From Cyathus striatus (taxonomy: Eukaryota; Basidiomycota; Agaricomycetes; Agaricales; Nidulariaceae), in assembly GCA_025738555.1 (NCBI GenBank), contig JAOVFP010000011.1, positions 2,542,001-2,606,000 on the forward strand: a DNA stretch of 64,000 nt, in the 5' to 3' direction. The position numbers and the translations under genes are program-made. Shown in pieces: positions 1 through 12,010 of the stretch; the stretch's first letter is position 1, and each line of letters opens with the position of its first letter. Under the pieces are notes generated by a model. The model did not search any database and was not told where the DNA came from. It was given only the letters and a program-made list of their open reading frames with translations.

Positions 1-38
1 GAAAATAGATGAGGCTGTGCTGTAGGTAGTGGACCTGT

Positions 39-610
39 CACCTCAGACAGGACCAAATCAGATCAGGGTAAATATGGTACAACCCGATGTAGTTAACAAT
101 TAGAATATGTACAAAAATATGTCATTTGACCGATTCATGTTCATATTTAGAAAATGATTATGAATCGGGCACGTATCAAATCCATGAGCATTATTGAGAA
201 TATAACAATAAGACATATGTAGAATATTGTACAAAAATCGGTTACCATACCAATGTATGAACAAATCCTGAATTGGGGCACACATTTGCCCCTAGATCCT
301 ATCCAAATACTGATTCTAAGTGTGTCTCGTGTCCCTATCTTATCACATATTCTGAATTTGCCCTTGAAACAGATCCCGAATTGGATCTTTTATCATATCC
401 TCACTCCAATTTAGAATGTAAACAAAAATATGTCGCTCGCCCCGATTCATGTACAGATTGTAAATATGACAATTAGAAATATTGATTACCCACTCACAGG
501 GCCACTCACGGGCCACTCACATCCGCTCACCGGACCACTCATGACCACTCACTACCACTTACTACCCACTCCATTCCCGCCTGGTTCCCCGCTCCATTCC
601 TACCCTACTT
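39..610 (+). repeat. Left inverted arm of the composite element
   Basis: Positions 39-150 pair with 31005-31114 and positions 150-610 pair with about 28925-29383, both in reverse complement. The inner part (about 490-560) consists of short direct repeats of the type GGCCACTCAC, mirrored at 28975-29045. These subterminal repeats are where CACTA transposases usually bind. The short open frames here are not coding. Confidence 0.75.
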
Positions 611-849
611 GTCAAAGGCTCTAATAAAATCATGTGACGGCGTATATTGTGGGGGTAATCGCACACAGTAAACGATGTAGTGTACAGATTTAAATACAAA
701 ATATATAGTACATAAAAGGGATAGCATAGTGGCATAAAATAAAATGGAGAATATACGTGAAACATATAGTGGCGCGAGCGGGGATCATTGAGACATTTGA
801 ATATAGATGTCTCTGGTATTCCAACACTACTCCTTGCTAATTATCCCAC

Positions 850-1487
850 TCAAGATCCTGCAAAACGAACAGCCCTAGCTTTCTTCAAGCCAGTGCCAAC
901 TTCCTTTGTAGTTGTAGTTGACTTTCGGCAACCTTTCCTGTGATTCCGCAGTATAATCTTGATGATATCGAGTGTAATCCAGTTATTATCATATTTGAGC
1001 AGATCAGGATACTGGTTAGTGGCCTTTAAAATATGTCAATAAACTAGATACAGTTAATGTGACGAATATTAAATACATACTTTCTCGCAAATGGTAGTGA
1101 GCTTGCTTTGTTCCTGAGTCGCGTATGTGTGACTGAAGTCCAACACCTCCTTCGCAATTACCGAGATGTGGGTCTGAAAACCGTGCCCACTAAGTAAGAA
1201 TTCGCAATTTAAAAGATTTAAAAGTGATGTATTACCTCCATATCACTAAGTTGCTCTGGGCTACACTGTACATGGTTGACTAGTTTGTACGTTTTTCCTG
1301 CTTCGCCTTTCGGTTTTGGAATCAGTACCACCACGGAGCTGGTCTCAGATTCGCCATTCTCATCTAGTGGGTAGCAAGTCCTGAAGGAGCATGGCGGTGG
1401 GGTAAGCAAACGTTCTGGTGAGAACTGCATACGAAGCGTCGATGGAGAGAAACGATGCAAAACACAATAGTTTCTGGATGGAGGCAT
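850..1487 (-). CDS. Small NW-motif protein, 172 aa, unknown function
   Basis: Three exons (1236-1487, 1081-1173, 850-1023) join in one frame across two canonical short introns and end in TGA at 850-852, giving 172 residues. I do not recognise a named domain. The C-terminal third contains YPDLLKYDNNWITLD, followed by a basic tail. The same pattern (FPVLLDYEKNWAAID) is found in the gene at 9105-9373, so the two are related. It lies downstream of the WD40 gene on the same strand, 213 bp after that gene's stop. Start chosen at the ATG at 1487; an upstream exon cannot be excluded. Confidence 0.55.
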
Positions 1488-1700
1488 TTTGAGTCTTCTC
1501 CATGCCAATACATCATATACTTATACCTACGAAACAATAAAAAGTTAGTTACAGGGAAGGAAACACGTACATACAACTCATACAAAAACAATATCTCTAC
1601 TGAAAGGTGTTGATATAGCATGGCAAGACAATAGATATCGGAATCAGCAAGCGCTAATCAGTCAAGAAGGAAACAATACATATGTTAGCGCACTAATACA

Positions 1701-3271
1701 CTATACAGCGCTGTAACTAAGGAAGGAAGTTAAAAAGAATAACGACATAAACCCAACTACGATAATTGTAAAAAATACTACTACATCTACATACCCCAAA
1801 ACATAAAGACAAAGCATACAAATGATCAGGATACCACCAAGTCCATAACTGATTGGAAGCATTTTCAGCGGAGTTCTTTTGAAATCTAGCATTGGTTCAG
1901 GAGAACAAACTGTGCTAGTGTTCGATGTGTCTGTACTCAAGTCGGTGCTGGTACTTGAAGTCCATACCTTAATTTCGATATTGCCATTATCTGACGTTCC
2001 AGTCGCAATGACACACTGCTTTTCAGAACTGAATACCTATTATATAGTTAGCATTAACATTGCTAGTATTTAGAAACTTTGCAAACCTCGGTTATTTGTA
2101 CTAGCATTTCAACTAGCAAAGTATTTAGATTTCTTCATTCTCATGTGTATAACATGAATTACTTACCGTAGCCATGGGGCAATAGTGCAACCAAGGTTCC
2201 CAAGCATTGATCATATACATGTACTGAACCATCATCACTACCAACAACTACCAGTTCACCTTCCAGGGCAGATGAGATGACAAGAGACACATTTGAGTGG
2301 ATAGCATGCTTTAATGACCTAAGTGGCTGTACAGGCGGAATGGCATATATGTCAATGCCATCTTGAAGATTAGAGACTAGTAGAGTACGATTATCTGTGC
2401 CAATGATGGCATGTCCACTGTAACAACATATCAGGTGGAGCAGTTAACTATAAGGCGAGAGAGAGACTGACATTCTGGTACGGATCTCATGAAACCATCA
2501 CATTTTCCAAGGACTCAGCTGATAGCAAAAGCTACAACCACATGTAAAAACTTCAAGGATAAAAGCATGATGGTGGGGCTTACATCTCACGAGATTCCAA
2601 ATAGCAGAGAATTAATTCCGCCCCATTCTGCATAAACATGACACTCCTAGCCGTGTGGGGGTGAGGGGTAGACTCTATGTACAGAGAAGCTTGACCTAAG
2701 AGATTCAGTGAGCGCAATATGAAAACTAGAGGACAAATAACATACCTGGGAAAACCAAGTTCCACACTTTGAGAGAGCCTGCCCCAAGCGAAGCAAGGCA
2801 ACTATGAAATGGATCAAACTTCAGGTCTTCCAAAGGGCCATCATGCGCAGATATCGCCAACACATGCTCATAACCATCTCCGGTTTTACTTTTCTGATAT
2901 CCTCGGATTACACCGCTACCTGTTCCAAAATATAGTATTGTGGAACCTGTTTCTGCGAAATGTGCCCAGCAAACGGTTGTAACTTCACCAATGATGGATG
3001 CTTCCCAAAGTTTTTCGCCTGTCGTTAACTCCCATACTACCATAAGTCCATCATCACCTAATAGTATATTTTAAACATGCGTATAAATAATTCGGAGGGC
3101 TTGCCGCTCACCACTGCTTGCAAGTTTAGAGCCATCCTGGTTTATCTTTAAGTCGTTGATCACTCTCGAATGTTGGTTGAGCGTATATTTTAAGTCGAAC
3201 TGAAAAAATGCAATTAGCAATAGTTAACCCAAAGATACCAAAGTACGTGCAGTAAGAGTAGCTGGCTTCAT
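1701..3271 (-). CDS. Tail-anchored WD40 propeller protein, copy 1 (385 aa)
   Basis: Seven exons (3239-3271, 3112-3199, 2746-3057, 2584-2695, 2167-2417, 2087-2112, 1701-2036) join through GT-AG introns into one uninterrupted frame of 385 residues. WD40-type blades are visible: GDDGLMVVWELTTGEKLW near residue 40, then SLKVWNL and VVGSDDGSVHVYD. Towards the C-terminus comes an acidic-Ser/Thr linker, then two hydrophobic helices (around ISYGLGGILIICMLCLYVL and VVVFFTIIVVGFMSLFFL). There is no signal peptide, so a cytosolic propeller anchored by its tail is inferred. The marker NLQDGIDIYAI recurs as NLFNGVDTYSL and NLYDGIDWYSI in copies 2 and 3. The frame is intact although nearby transposon genes are broken. 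It is divergent from the F-box-like gene at 3857, sharing a 585-bp intergenic region. Confidence 0.8.
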
Positions 3272-3856
3272 GTTGGAAGGTGATCTAATAGAGCTGGTGT
3301 CAGAAATGAGTACGGCGTTAATGTATTCTCTGCGTTATTGTTTCGCTGACTAGTTTCCTCTTATCCCCGCTCATTCCCTGCTCAGCGAAAGCTTACCCGC
3401 ACCATAGTATTCATAATTTTGTTAGTCTAGTGGAGTTGGAAGCATCATACAGATAAAAGAAAGGAACTTGCCTAACATCTTGTTGTACAAAGACTTTTGT
3501 TCCGTTGCTACCATCCTACTACACACACTGGCACGATCGGGTATAACACAATTGCAGGTGGAGCATTTGACAGGCATTCCATTCCATCTCCGAATGCCAC
3601 CATTTTCCGCATCATTTTCAAAATCTGACAAAGAATAACCAGACCAACATACCTCTGAATTGAACGTACATGAAGAAATATCGACTGAGTAGGAGATTTC
3701 AGCTTGTTGTAAATTACTGATGGGATTCAGGTTATTGTGGACTTTATGCCCATTCAAAACATGTACTCAGGCTCTATAAAACGAGACTCGTTTAAGGTCA
3801 GTATAATCGTTACATATATCATCTTCAGTTTAACTTCACTATCAACTTTTACGGTG
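3272..3856. other. Intergenic region between divergent genes
   Basis: This probably holds promoters for the WD40 gene (minus) and the F-box-like gene (plus). A 111-codon minus-strand frame at 3422-3757 has no recognisable motif or homologue here and was not called. A copy of the dispersed GAGTGGGGA-like doublet lies near 3363-3385 (as CCCCGCTCATTCCCTGCTC). Confidence 0.4.
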
Positions 3857-5665
3857 ATGGCCAATCTCAGAAATGTCTTCTCTCTGGGCTGCAACTTGGT
3901 GAGTATTAACAAATTTCTTGACCGTAATTATGTTCTAAGTGTTTAATATGCAGGAATTGATGTCGGTTGCACATGTATTTACACAGGCTTTTGCTAAGAG
4001 CCTCAGAGCAACTAGCACTGCATGCAAGCGTGGTTCCCAAGAAATTGATGATCCTTTGCCAGAATACGAAGGAATTAGAAAGTGGTGTAAACTGGTACGT
4101 TTAACTAAATGGTACTTACGAAATAATGTTACTGAATAGAATTGAAATTGAACATAGGTGACTGTCAAAAACCAACACATGAAGGCTCAGCAGGACTCCT
4201 TCCCAATCCTAAAGCTTCCAGCAGAACTAGTAGACCTGATAATTACTCAGGTTGATGAGGGCGACATCTTGCAGTTACTCCATGCCAATCATTACCTGTG
4301 CTATGCAGCGTCAGAGGTCTTTCTTAGAACACAACAGGTATTACAAACTGATTGCATTGGACGGGCTGTAATAGCCTTAACAGGGGACGTCCATCCGGCT
4401 GTGATTCATCTCCTAGAACATATATCGACACACTCTAGATGCTACAGAGTACTTGTCAGCTTAGGTTGTATCAGGGAGTACTATGAAGGGCTTAGTACGT
4501 TCCTGAGCAAGGCTTTAGGAGTGCAGGAACTCGCTATCACTCATCATTGCAAAAACAAGGATGACAATACTTTCCTTGCAGAGCTGTGCATTATTGGGTC
4601 TATTGCTGTCATCCTGGCGAGTCTCCCCCCTTCTTGTATGTGCATTGGGTTCAACGGCACAGGTGCTCCTCAAGTCACCAGTGTAACTGTATCACCATTG
4701 CCATGTCTGCCACAGATCCCTTATGAAAGGATTAGAGATAATATTGCTGCTAGGCTCCAGAACCTCCATATATCGACCCACATCTTCAGTAACAAAAGCA
4801 TGATCAACTTGCTGTCGATACTTTTAAGTGGGCTGTCTCTAAATTTCTTGAGTATCAGGGGGAGTAGTGGAAAGGATATTGAGCCAGTCCTACTTTGCAG
4901 GTCTATGTCAAACCTTAGGACACTCCTGATTACATGCGACAAACCATTCACGTTTGGGTCCCGCTCTACGTCTCTGTTGTCCCAGCTACAATGATTATAG
5001 ATATGCAGTACACAGCATGAGAGTCAGTTGGTCAGTAAAGGGTCCATCAGGATACCGAAGAATGTTACCGACATAACATGCACTGAGGACTTCAAGCTGA
5101 CCAATATCTTGTCCCAACTGAAGGCGGTTCAGCTTCGATTAACAGATGGCTTTCCAAACCCATATACCCACAAATTCTGCAAGTCAATGGCGAACATCAC
5201 CTCCCCTCTTCAACATTCTCACTGGCTCGGCACCGACGCCAGCATCAATATCGTACTTCCCTACTCACTCGACAAACATATAAAAGCGGACATACCATGC
5301 CAATGCTCTATTCCGGATGTGAATGCCATATGCAAATGCCAAAATCTGGAGATCAACCATCAGTATTCAGAGCTATTGTATTATGTGCATTGTCTTACCT
5401 TATTACTGCCTTTTTTCTAATGAGTTGCAATCAGGATTACTACACAAATTTGCTCGAGAGTGCTTCAAAGCTACAGAAACTAACCATACACCCTCCTTAT
5501 GGGAGTAGTACACAGTTCACAGACAGCAAAGAGGGTATGCAAACCTTCATCGCAACACTTTGTACATACTGTCCCGACCTTGAATCAGTTAGTTGCTCTC
5601 CTGACATATGGAAACACCAACCGGGGGGAGAGTTCATAAGGCTAACTATTGAAGATTTATATTAA
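3857..5665 (+). pseudogene. F-box/LRR-like gene with two internal stops
   Basis: Exons 3857-3898, 3954-4094, 4158-5384 and 5435-5665 join through GT-AG introns into about 546 codons. The last junction uses a weaker GTGCAT donor. Around residues 70-105 the text LKLPAELVDLIITQV matches the start of an F-box. What follows is leucine-rich and repeat-like, as in fungal F-box/LRR proteins that recruit substrates to SCF ubiquitin ligases. The frame is broken by TGA (4992-4994) and TAG (4998-5000). Both are one transition from sense codons (CGA, CAG), and the frame continues in register for another 128 codons. A sequencing error is possible, but two adjacent stops favour decay. Confidence 0.6.
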
Positions 5666-5816
5666 ACAGCTTGACTAGGGCACTCGCAGCTTGTTTTATA
5701 TACAGTGAACAATAGTATTTATTACCTTACCAATAGGATCTGCGAATAAAGTTTCTAAAGAATGTACTAAAAGTCCTATAACAAATTTTCGCAAGTTAGG
5801 ATAAGTCATCTTTAAG

Positions 5817-8499
5817 CTAACGTACACATACTTGAATAAACGGCTTCAAGGCCAGAACTCCATCGCTCCACTTGCGTTTAATAGCAGGGTAAATTTGGGT
5901 TTTGTTAGAAATTATGTGAACACGATCGTCCAGTAAATCCTTCCAAAGACCTACACCAAACTCTTTGAAGTTGTCGAATGCACTTGCTACATCTGCCCGC
6001 CCACTGTAGGGGTGAACTGTGAAATGAACCTGCAGTTGACAGGCTACAACAAATATAGTTCGAATCACTGCTGGAATTAGTTGCGAAGAGTCTGGGTCCC
6101 TGTAGAATATGATACTATTCCTTGCCGTGTTATGTTTTGATGATAATTGATGTCCACTGACTGTGTAACGATCGTACTGGGTCACTATAGCAGAATTACC
6201 TCCCAAACCCACTGCTTCAGCAACATCAGCGTCAAGCTTGATCCGCTTTCCACCTACGGGTTGACGTACATTGTCCACCAAGAATTGCATATCACTTATT
6301 AGAGTCCCCGATTGAATATCAGGAAAGCAGTCTTTGATGATTTTGCTGCTCTGTTTGAGAATTTCAGGACACCCCAGGCGCTGTAAGAACACCTGAAGTT
6401 CTGATGCAGCACAGAAAGCTCTCAGCATAGATGCTTCCAGCTCTCCTAGAAGGGCCTTTAGTATGGATTCTACATGATTGATGATCAGGACAAACCAAAT
6501 TTGAAGTTAATGTTCTTCTTCTGCAGGTTACCGATTACCCGTTCAAATGGAAACATCCACCAGCCATGAATAGGCCCAAACAAGCATAATTGTTCTGCCA
6601 GGTGAACTGCATTATAATGTATAGGATGGAGATCGACGTCGGGCCTCAGCTCTTGAATTGAGCGAAGATATGCTAACATAAACTTCTTGTATTCCAGGTC
6701 ATGATGACCAGGTTTTACTTGGTGAGAGGTAGCATATCTGATAGTGGTAGCAAGAAGCAATGTGCTTTCCAGTGCCATTTGTTTCTTTCCACTCATTAAT
6801 GATTCATCAGTTTCGCTGTCCCACATCTTCGCCAATGAAACAGTCAAGTTGAAGTCGATACATATTCACCATTGATTGGCTTTCAATTTACCATGAGAAG
6901 GTGAACCAAAGTTCGCTGGTGGACCTGCCTGCCAACTTGGACAGATGGTGTGTAAAATGTCTTCTTGGATATGTTTCAAGTCATCGTGATCGAGAAGAGG
7001 GATGCTAGAGTGTGCATCAACAGTGGCCAACTCATTGATATCAATCTCAATACCAGCCAGCTCGCTGATGACTCCATGCGCTGCTGGGCGGGCTTCATCA
7101 CCCCCTCCAGACCTTGAGCTGTCAAGCTTTTGACTAATCAATGATGGTGAATCATTTTGAAAGGAATGACTTACAAGCACATTAACATAATTCTGCTTCT
7201 TAACTCACCGACCCATATGTTTGAGCCTGCCTAAGACACCAAAATGCTGGCAGAGTGATCGCAATACTGGTATAGACAATCTATGCAGGCTAGACGATGT
7301 CAGCTGGGACGACATCACCTGTAGCCCTTTCTGAATTAATATCTCGAAAGCCATCATGGGTTAAGGCTTGTCTGGTCCGCCTAATCAATTCCTCGACACC
7401 GGGGTGTGTGTACAGTGCGCCCACGAAGGCCGTGAAGTCTTGCATAACATATGGCCGTGCTGGAACCACAATAGTCACACTGTTCTGAACAGCGTGTTTC
7501 GTTAAGCGTACTCCACACGGCTTTGCATTAGCAAAGTGTTTGAACGTACAGTGAAGCAGGTAGGCATCCTTCACACCTGGGGGATAAATTGAAGCACAAG
7601 ATGGGCAGGTGGCATAGGTTGTTGTTTTGGGTTCCAAATCGAACATTTTCCTCGCTGTCCACAGGTCGTCTGGTATTGATCCCAGGAGCAGTGTCTGATC
7701 AGTTGAGGTAGCGGCACTCAGCAGAAGCTTGGCCATTTGGAGGATGAAGTTGCAAGTAGGGCATGCAGCATTCGCAAAAACACTAACGGCGACCGTAAGG
7801 AAAAGGCAAACTGCCAGAGCTGGATGGCTGAGGCGTAGGGGGTGGTCAAAGTGAACATCTGTTGAATGAGTTATTTATCGCACTATCCCCAGTACTAAGC
7901 TACTTACCAGTGTCATAGGATTTCCTGTAGGGAAAGGCCAAATTACTCCAGCGTTCTACGCGCTTTTGAATATCCGCTAGTAGCGAGTCCGCATCCATAT
8001 GCACTGAACTTTTGAACAATTCGTTTGCACCATCTCCAGAGGTCGGGACAAGATGAACCCGAGCTTTAAGATCTAGCAGCCAGGACTCTTGGCTCAAGAG
8101 ATAAGCATGAGCCTGACTCCTAACAGGAAATCTGGCGGCTTCGTCCTGCATAGCTGGATTCCGTGTTCTGTTTTCAAGCCATTCTTGAAAGACTGCACGA
8201 ATACTGTCGCGACAAAGCGTTAGACTATTATCACACTCCAGTAAGTGCTGGAACGCCAGTTGCACATCTATCTCATAGGGAGAAGGTTGGGGAATTGAAG
8301 GCGGAGGTATGTCCTGGGGAGAACATGGGCCAGCTTCAGCAAGAGTAAGTGAAAACACTCAATCTTCAATGCCTCGAAGATCGTCTTCAGTGTTATTTTC
8401 GCTCACATGCGCGATAAGGTCCAATTCGGTCATTGTGACCCCGTTGCATTTCTTGCAATAGCAGATCACTAGTTTCTTCTCCTTCTTTGGATGGGGCAT
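5817..8499 (-). pseudogene. Tnp2-type (Plavaka/CACTA) transposase, internally deleted remnant
   Basis: Reading from 8499, the frame opens with a zinc-binding start (CYCKKCNGVTMTELDLIAH). It continues through the N-terminal region with YATCPSCASIYPPG, CTFKHF, a CG pair and QDFTAFVGAL (about 7290-7740), all typical of Tnp2 transposases. The central part with the DDE core is missing. Sequence resumes at 7180 with ICPSWQAGPPANFGSPSHGK and then FGPIHGWWMFPFERVIG, both from the C-terminal half. Internal stops occur at about 8361 and 6866-6868, each explained by CGA to TGA. It is the only transposase inside the composite element and is very unlikely to be active. Confidence 0.82.
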
Positions 8500-9104
8500 A
8501 TTCCTCTTCGAAGAGCAATTAGTATATAGGTAGAAGCAATGGCTGGGAACGTACCTGAAACTTGATATAATACTGGAGATGCAGCAGCGATAAAGCTTTT
8601 AAAGTCAGTGAGACATAATACTTGATATATATAGAATAAAGGACATACTGACATGACAACTTCTGGTTTAACTGATTGAATCGGACCAATGAAGGCGCTT
8701 ATAAAACAAGACCACTGTTGCTCACGATAAGCGGAACAAGGTAGGACACAAGTCCGGATGAAGGAATACCTATAATGTTAATATATAAGTCAGAACACGA
8801 AGAACGACGTCACAGCAATGAATTCCATGCCTTTACATCTGAGCTTGCGTTGAACCTTTACACTAGATACATTATCTGAACCTCGGCACACCCTTACCCT
8901 ACACAAAGAGTGGCCACTTGAAGTCCAATCCCATCAACAACAACCACTTCGAGATCAGTCACTTCACGACAGAAAGTTGGTCTCTAAGCCACGAGGTGAA
9001 TTGGGTCGACCAGGGAGGGGTGGGTATTCACTACATTCAATTTTGGGCTGGGACAAAAATCAGTATAAAAATGTGCAGGTAATAATTATTTACACTCACC
9101 CAAA
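8500..9104. other. Intergenic region
   Basis: It separates the transposase remnant (minus) from the small gene at 9105 (plus). A 61-codon minus frame at 8469-8654 looks like a shadow. No repeat or motif was seen. Confidence 0.4.
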
Positions 9105-9373
9105 ATGGCTTTAACACCACAACAGCAGTTCGCGAAGGATTGTGTTTCTGAGCACTTGATCAAGGGTCAGCCATTCAAGAAACAGCCAAAGGAGAAGATT
9201 GACCTCGTTATTGACTTGGTAAGGGTTTCTGTACTCTTTAGTTTCAGTACTTGTCTAATGTTAATACGTAGATGAATCAAAAATTTCCTGTACTACTAGA
9301 TTATGAAAAGAACTGGGCAGCCATTGACTTTATATATGGATGTACTAAGAATTGTTCGAGGCAGCGAAAATGA
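9105..9373 (+). CDS. Small NW-motif protein, 71 aa
   Basis: Two exons (9105-9218, 9272-9373) join through a 53-nt GT-AG intron into 71 codons. The text FPVLLDYEKNWAAIDFI aligns with YPDLLKYDNNWITLDII of the gene at 850-1487. The preceding exon (AKDCVSEHLIKGQ...) aligns with its middle exon (AKEVLDFSHTYAT...). It is shorter than its relative because the N-terminal and basic C-terminal parts are missing, so it may be truncated. Function unknown. Confidence 0.5.
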
Positions 9374-10974
9374 CCTCGAGTCCATTATATGAAGACAATG
9401 TCCATGTTATTCTACGACAATATCTACAGTCAATACAGTCCATTATACGAAGACAGTGTCCATGTTATATAACCACGACGATATCTACAGTCAATACAGT
9501 CATAACCACTACATATATACAGTGAATGTAGGCTATAAAGCTGTCCCTATAGGTATATATGAAATTGAAGTCCTACCGTATCAACTTTGGATCAGCCATT
9601 ACTTCTTCAGCACAGACTGTAGAAACAAACAAACGATCATCAGACTTAGAAACACTTAAGTATGAAAGTAACATACCATATCGGGCAGATCTTCAACAGG
9701 ACCGGCCTCAACGGCAGCTTTTTGACCCATACTAAGGGATTTGTACCAAGTTGTATCATAGAAATTGATTGGAAGTCTCTGAACACATATTTGCTCTGGT
9801 GACGGTTCGTTCGTCTCAGATGGAGGAGACTTAGATGAAGCTCCATTGTACTCCCTGACGCAATGAACATTTCCGCCTCCCTTTCTTAGTCCAGTGCTGT
9901 ATGCCTCCACATCCCGGAACAACAAAGAAATACTATCATTAAGCCAGGCTTTCTTCTTTCGATGAACAACTTTGTTTTGGGTACTTGTACCTTCAACTTC
10001 GGTTTCATCTGAGCTCATCCCCATAGCTCCCAATGCATTGTGGATGCGTTCGACACCCCTCCAAAACTGATGGTTTTCAGCATTATTGGTCAGGCGAGCT
10101 GAAACGACTTTCCCTCTGTGTTTCCATGTCTGAAAGTGCATTCAGTATGTGAAAGTAATATGAAGTTAAACTATACACATACCCCTTCCTGACAAGTAAA
10201 CCTACGATTCCTTGCTTTCTCTTCAGCTTCAGCGATAGCTAACTCAGACTTCTTTATGGGATCAATACTTCACTGTAACCGCCTGTACTTTAGAGCACTC
10301 CATTGTAGTCTTTCACTGATCTTCTTCGCCAGCTTTGCCATTGTCTCTTCTCCCTTAGGAACATGGAAATTGACTTGACCATTCAGCACAATCTGGTAAT
10401 CCAAGGCAAGGAGCCAAATCATCTCCCTGTTCCACTCGGAAGTGAAGGGCACCATCCAATTCAATTTTGGCGATGCTGCATTTAGAGTCAGCTTGCGGTC
10501 CCTGAACTGTTCCAGTTCTTCTGCAGATGGACAGACAAATTCTGAAGCATGAGTGTACCACAGCCTTTTTGTCTCGTTCAGGTAGGTGCGGAGATGTTGT
10601 TACGAAAAGGTTAACCTATGTGTCGAAGAATAGAGACATGAACATATGTCAAACATCCTATCATCTTCTTCCTTTTTCTTACACTTTCTTGAGGAAGGGA
10701 CTAGGATACTGTTATCACCTTGGACATTGTTCTCGGTTTCATCCCCGCTATCCATGGGGTCATCCACATCCTCTGAAGGAGAGGATGCTCGACCTTTGCC
10801 TTTGCCTTTGCCTTTGCCTTTGCCTTGGGGACTTTCAGTGGAGTGTATTTCCGAAATAATCTCTCGGATGGATACGTCGACCGAAGTCATCACACATCGC
10901 GTAACTATTGTTAACTAACAATGTTAGTACAAGGTGCACTACTATATAAGAAGACCTCACCTGTTCGGGAGAAA

Positions 10975-11340
10975 GATAGACATTGAGAGCAGGACCAGCT
11001 GGCTGCTGTGGGGCGGGAGGTGGGCCGTTCTGCTGGTGAACATTGGGAGCAGGACCAGCCAGCTGCTGTGGGGAGGGAGGTGAGCTGTCCTGCTGGTGGA
11101 CGTTGGGAGCAGGACCAGCCGGCTGTTGAGGGGCGGGAAGTGGGCCATCCTGCTGGTGGACGTTGGGAGCAGGGCCAGCTGACTGCTGAGAGTGAGAGGT
11201 AGTAGGTGGGCCGTCCTGCTGAGCGTAATTGGGAGCAGGGTCGGCCGGCTGCTGAAGGGCGGGAGGTAGGCCATCCTGCTGAATGTGGTTGAGGGCAGGA
11301 TCGGCTGGTTGCTGAGGTGGACCGTCCAGCTGGTGGAGAG
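10975..11340 (-). repeat. 60-bp tandem repeat encoding Pro/Gln-rich units
   Basis: About six units of roughly 60 bp encode variants of QQPAGPAPNVHQQDGPPPAP in the reading frame of the GMSSDE gene copy A. Unit length is a multiple of three, so copy-number change keeps the frame. Confidence 0.8.
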
Positions 11341-11689
11341 GAGCACCAGCTAGCTGTGATGGGATGGGAGGCTGACCATTCTGATGATGAGCATCGACCT
11401 CCATCGTTTCCTGCTGATGGGGGATAGGAGTCGGATTGGCCTGTTGCTGTATGATGGAAGGCTGGTTAATCTGCAGGTGATCTACCGCCATGCTGGAAGA
11501 GGAATCTTGTTGAGGCGTAACTAGCTCATTGGGCATGACAGGCTGTTGAGAGCTGGACAACGAACGGTTGACATTATCAACCTGCATTGAGATAATACGG
11601 TCCGGTGGAGGACTCTCATGAAAGGCTCCTGGGATGGAAGGAGGTGAAGATGGAGCAATAATGCTACCATGTGCTGCCACTCCAGGTAG

Positions 11690-12010
11690 CAGCGATGGAT
11701 GTGCCGCCATTGATGGAATAGGCAGGGGTAGTGCTGGGGGTGGATGAACAATGCTCCCAGAGAGGACTGGAAGAGAGCCAACATTCCAGGCAGCAGAGGT
11801 GGATGCGCCACCACTGGTGGAATAGGTGGGGGTAATGCTGGGGGTGGATGAACAATGCTCCCCAGAGAGGACTGGGGGCAAGCCAACACGACAGGCAGCA
11901 GAGACGGATGTGCCACCGCTGCTGGAATAGGTGGGGGTAATGCTGGGGGTGGACGAACAATGCTCCCCAGAGACGATTGGGGGCGAGCTGACGTTCCAGG
12001 CAGCAGAGAT
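11690..12010 (-). repeat. 105-bp tandem repeat, three copies, one with a 1-bp deletion
   Basis: The phrase encoding SSLGSIVHPPPALPPPIP recurs at a spacing of 104-105 bp (anchors near 11755, 11855 and 11960 on the plus strand). The two right-hand copies read ATGCTCCCCAG but the leftmost reads ATGCTCCCAG. The missing base shifts the frame of the host gene. Confidence 0.8.

Noticed and set aside
2037..2166. Apparent frameshift in WD40 copy 1 between the 2167-2417 and 1701-2036 exons
   Set aside because: A 26-nt micro-exon (2087-2112) with canonical splice sites restores the frame and encodes VEMLVQITE, matching TQVVE in copy 2.
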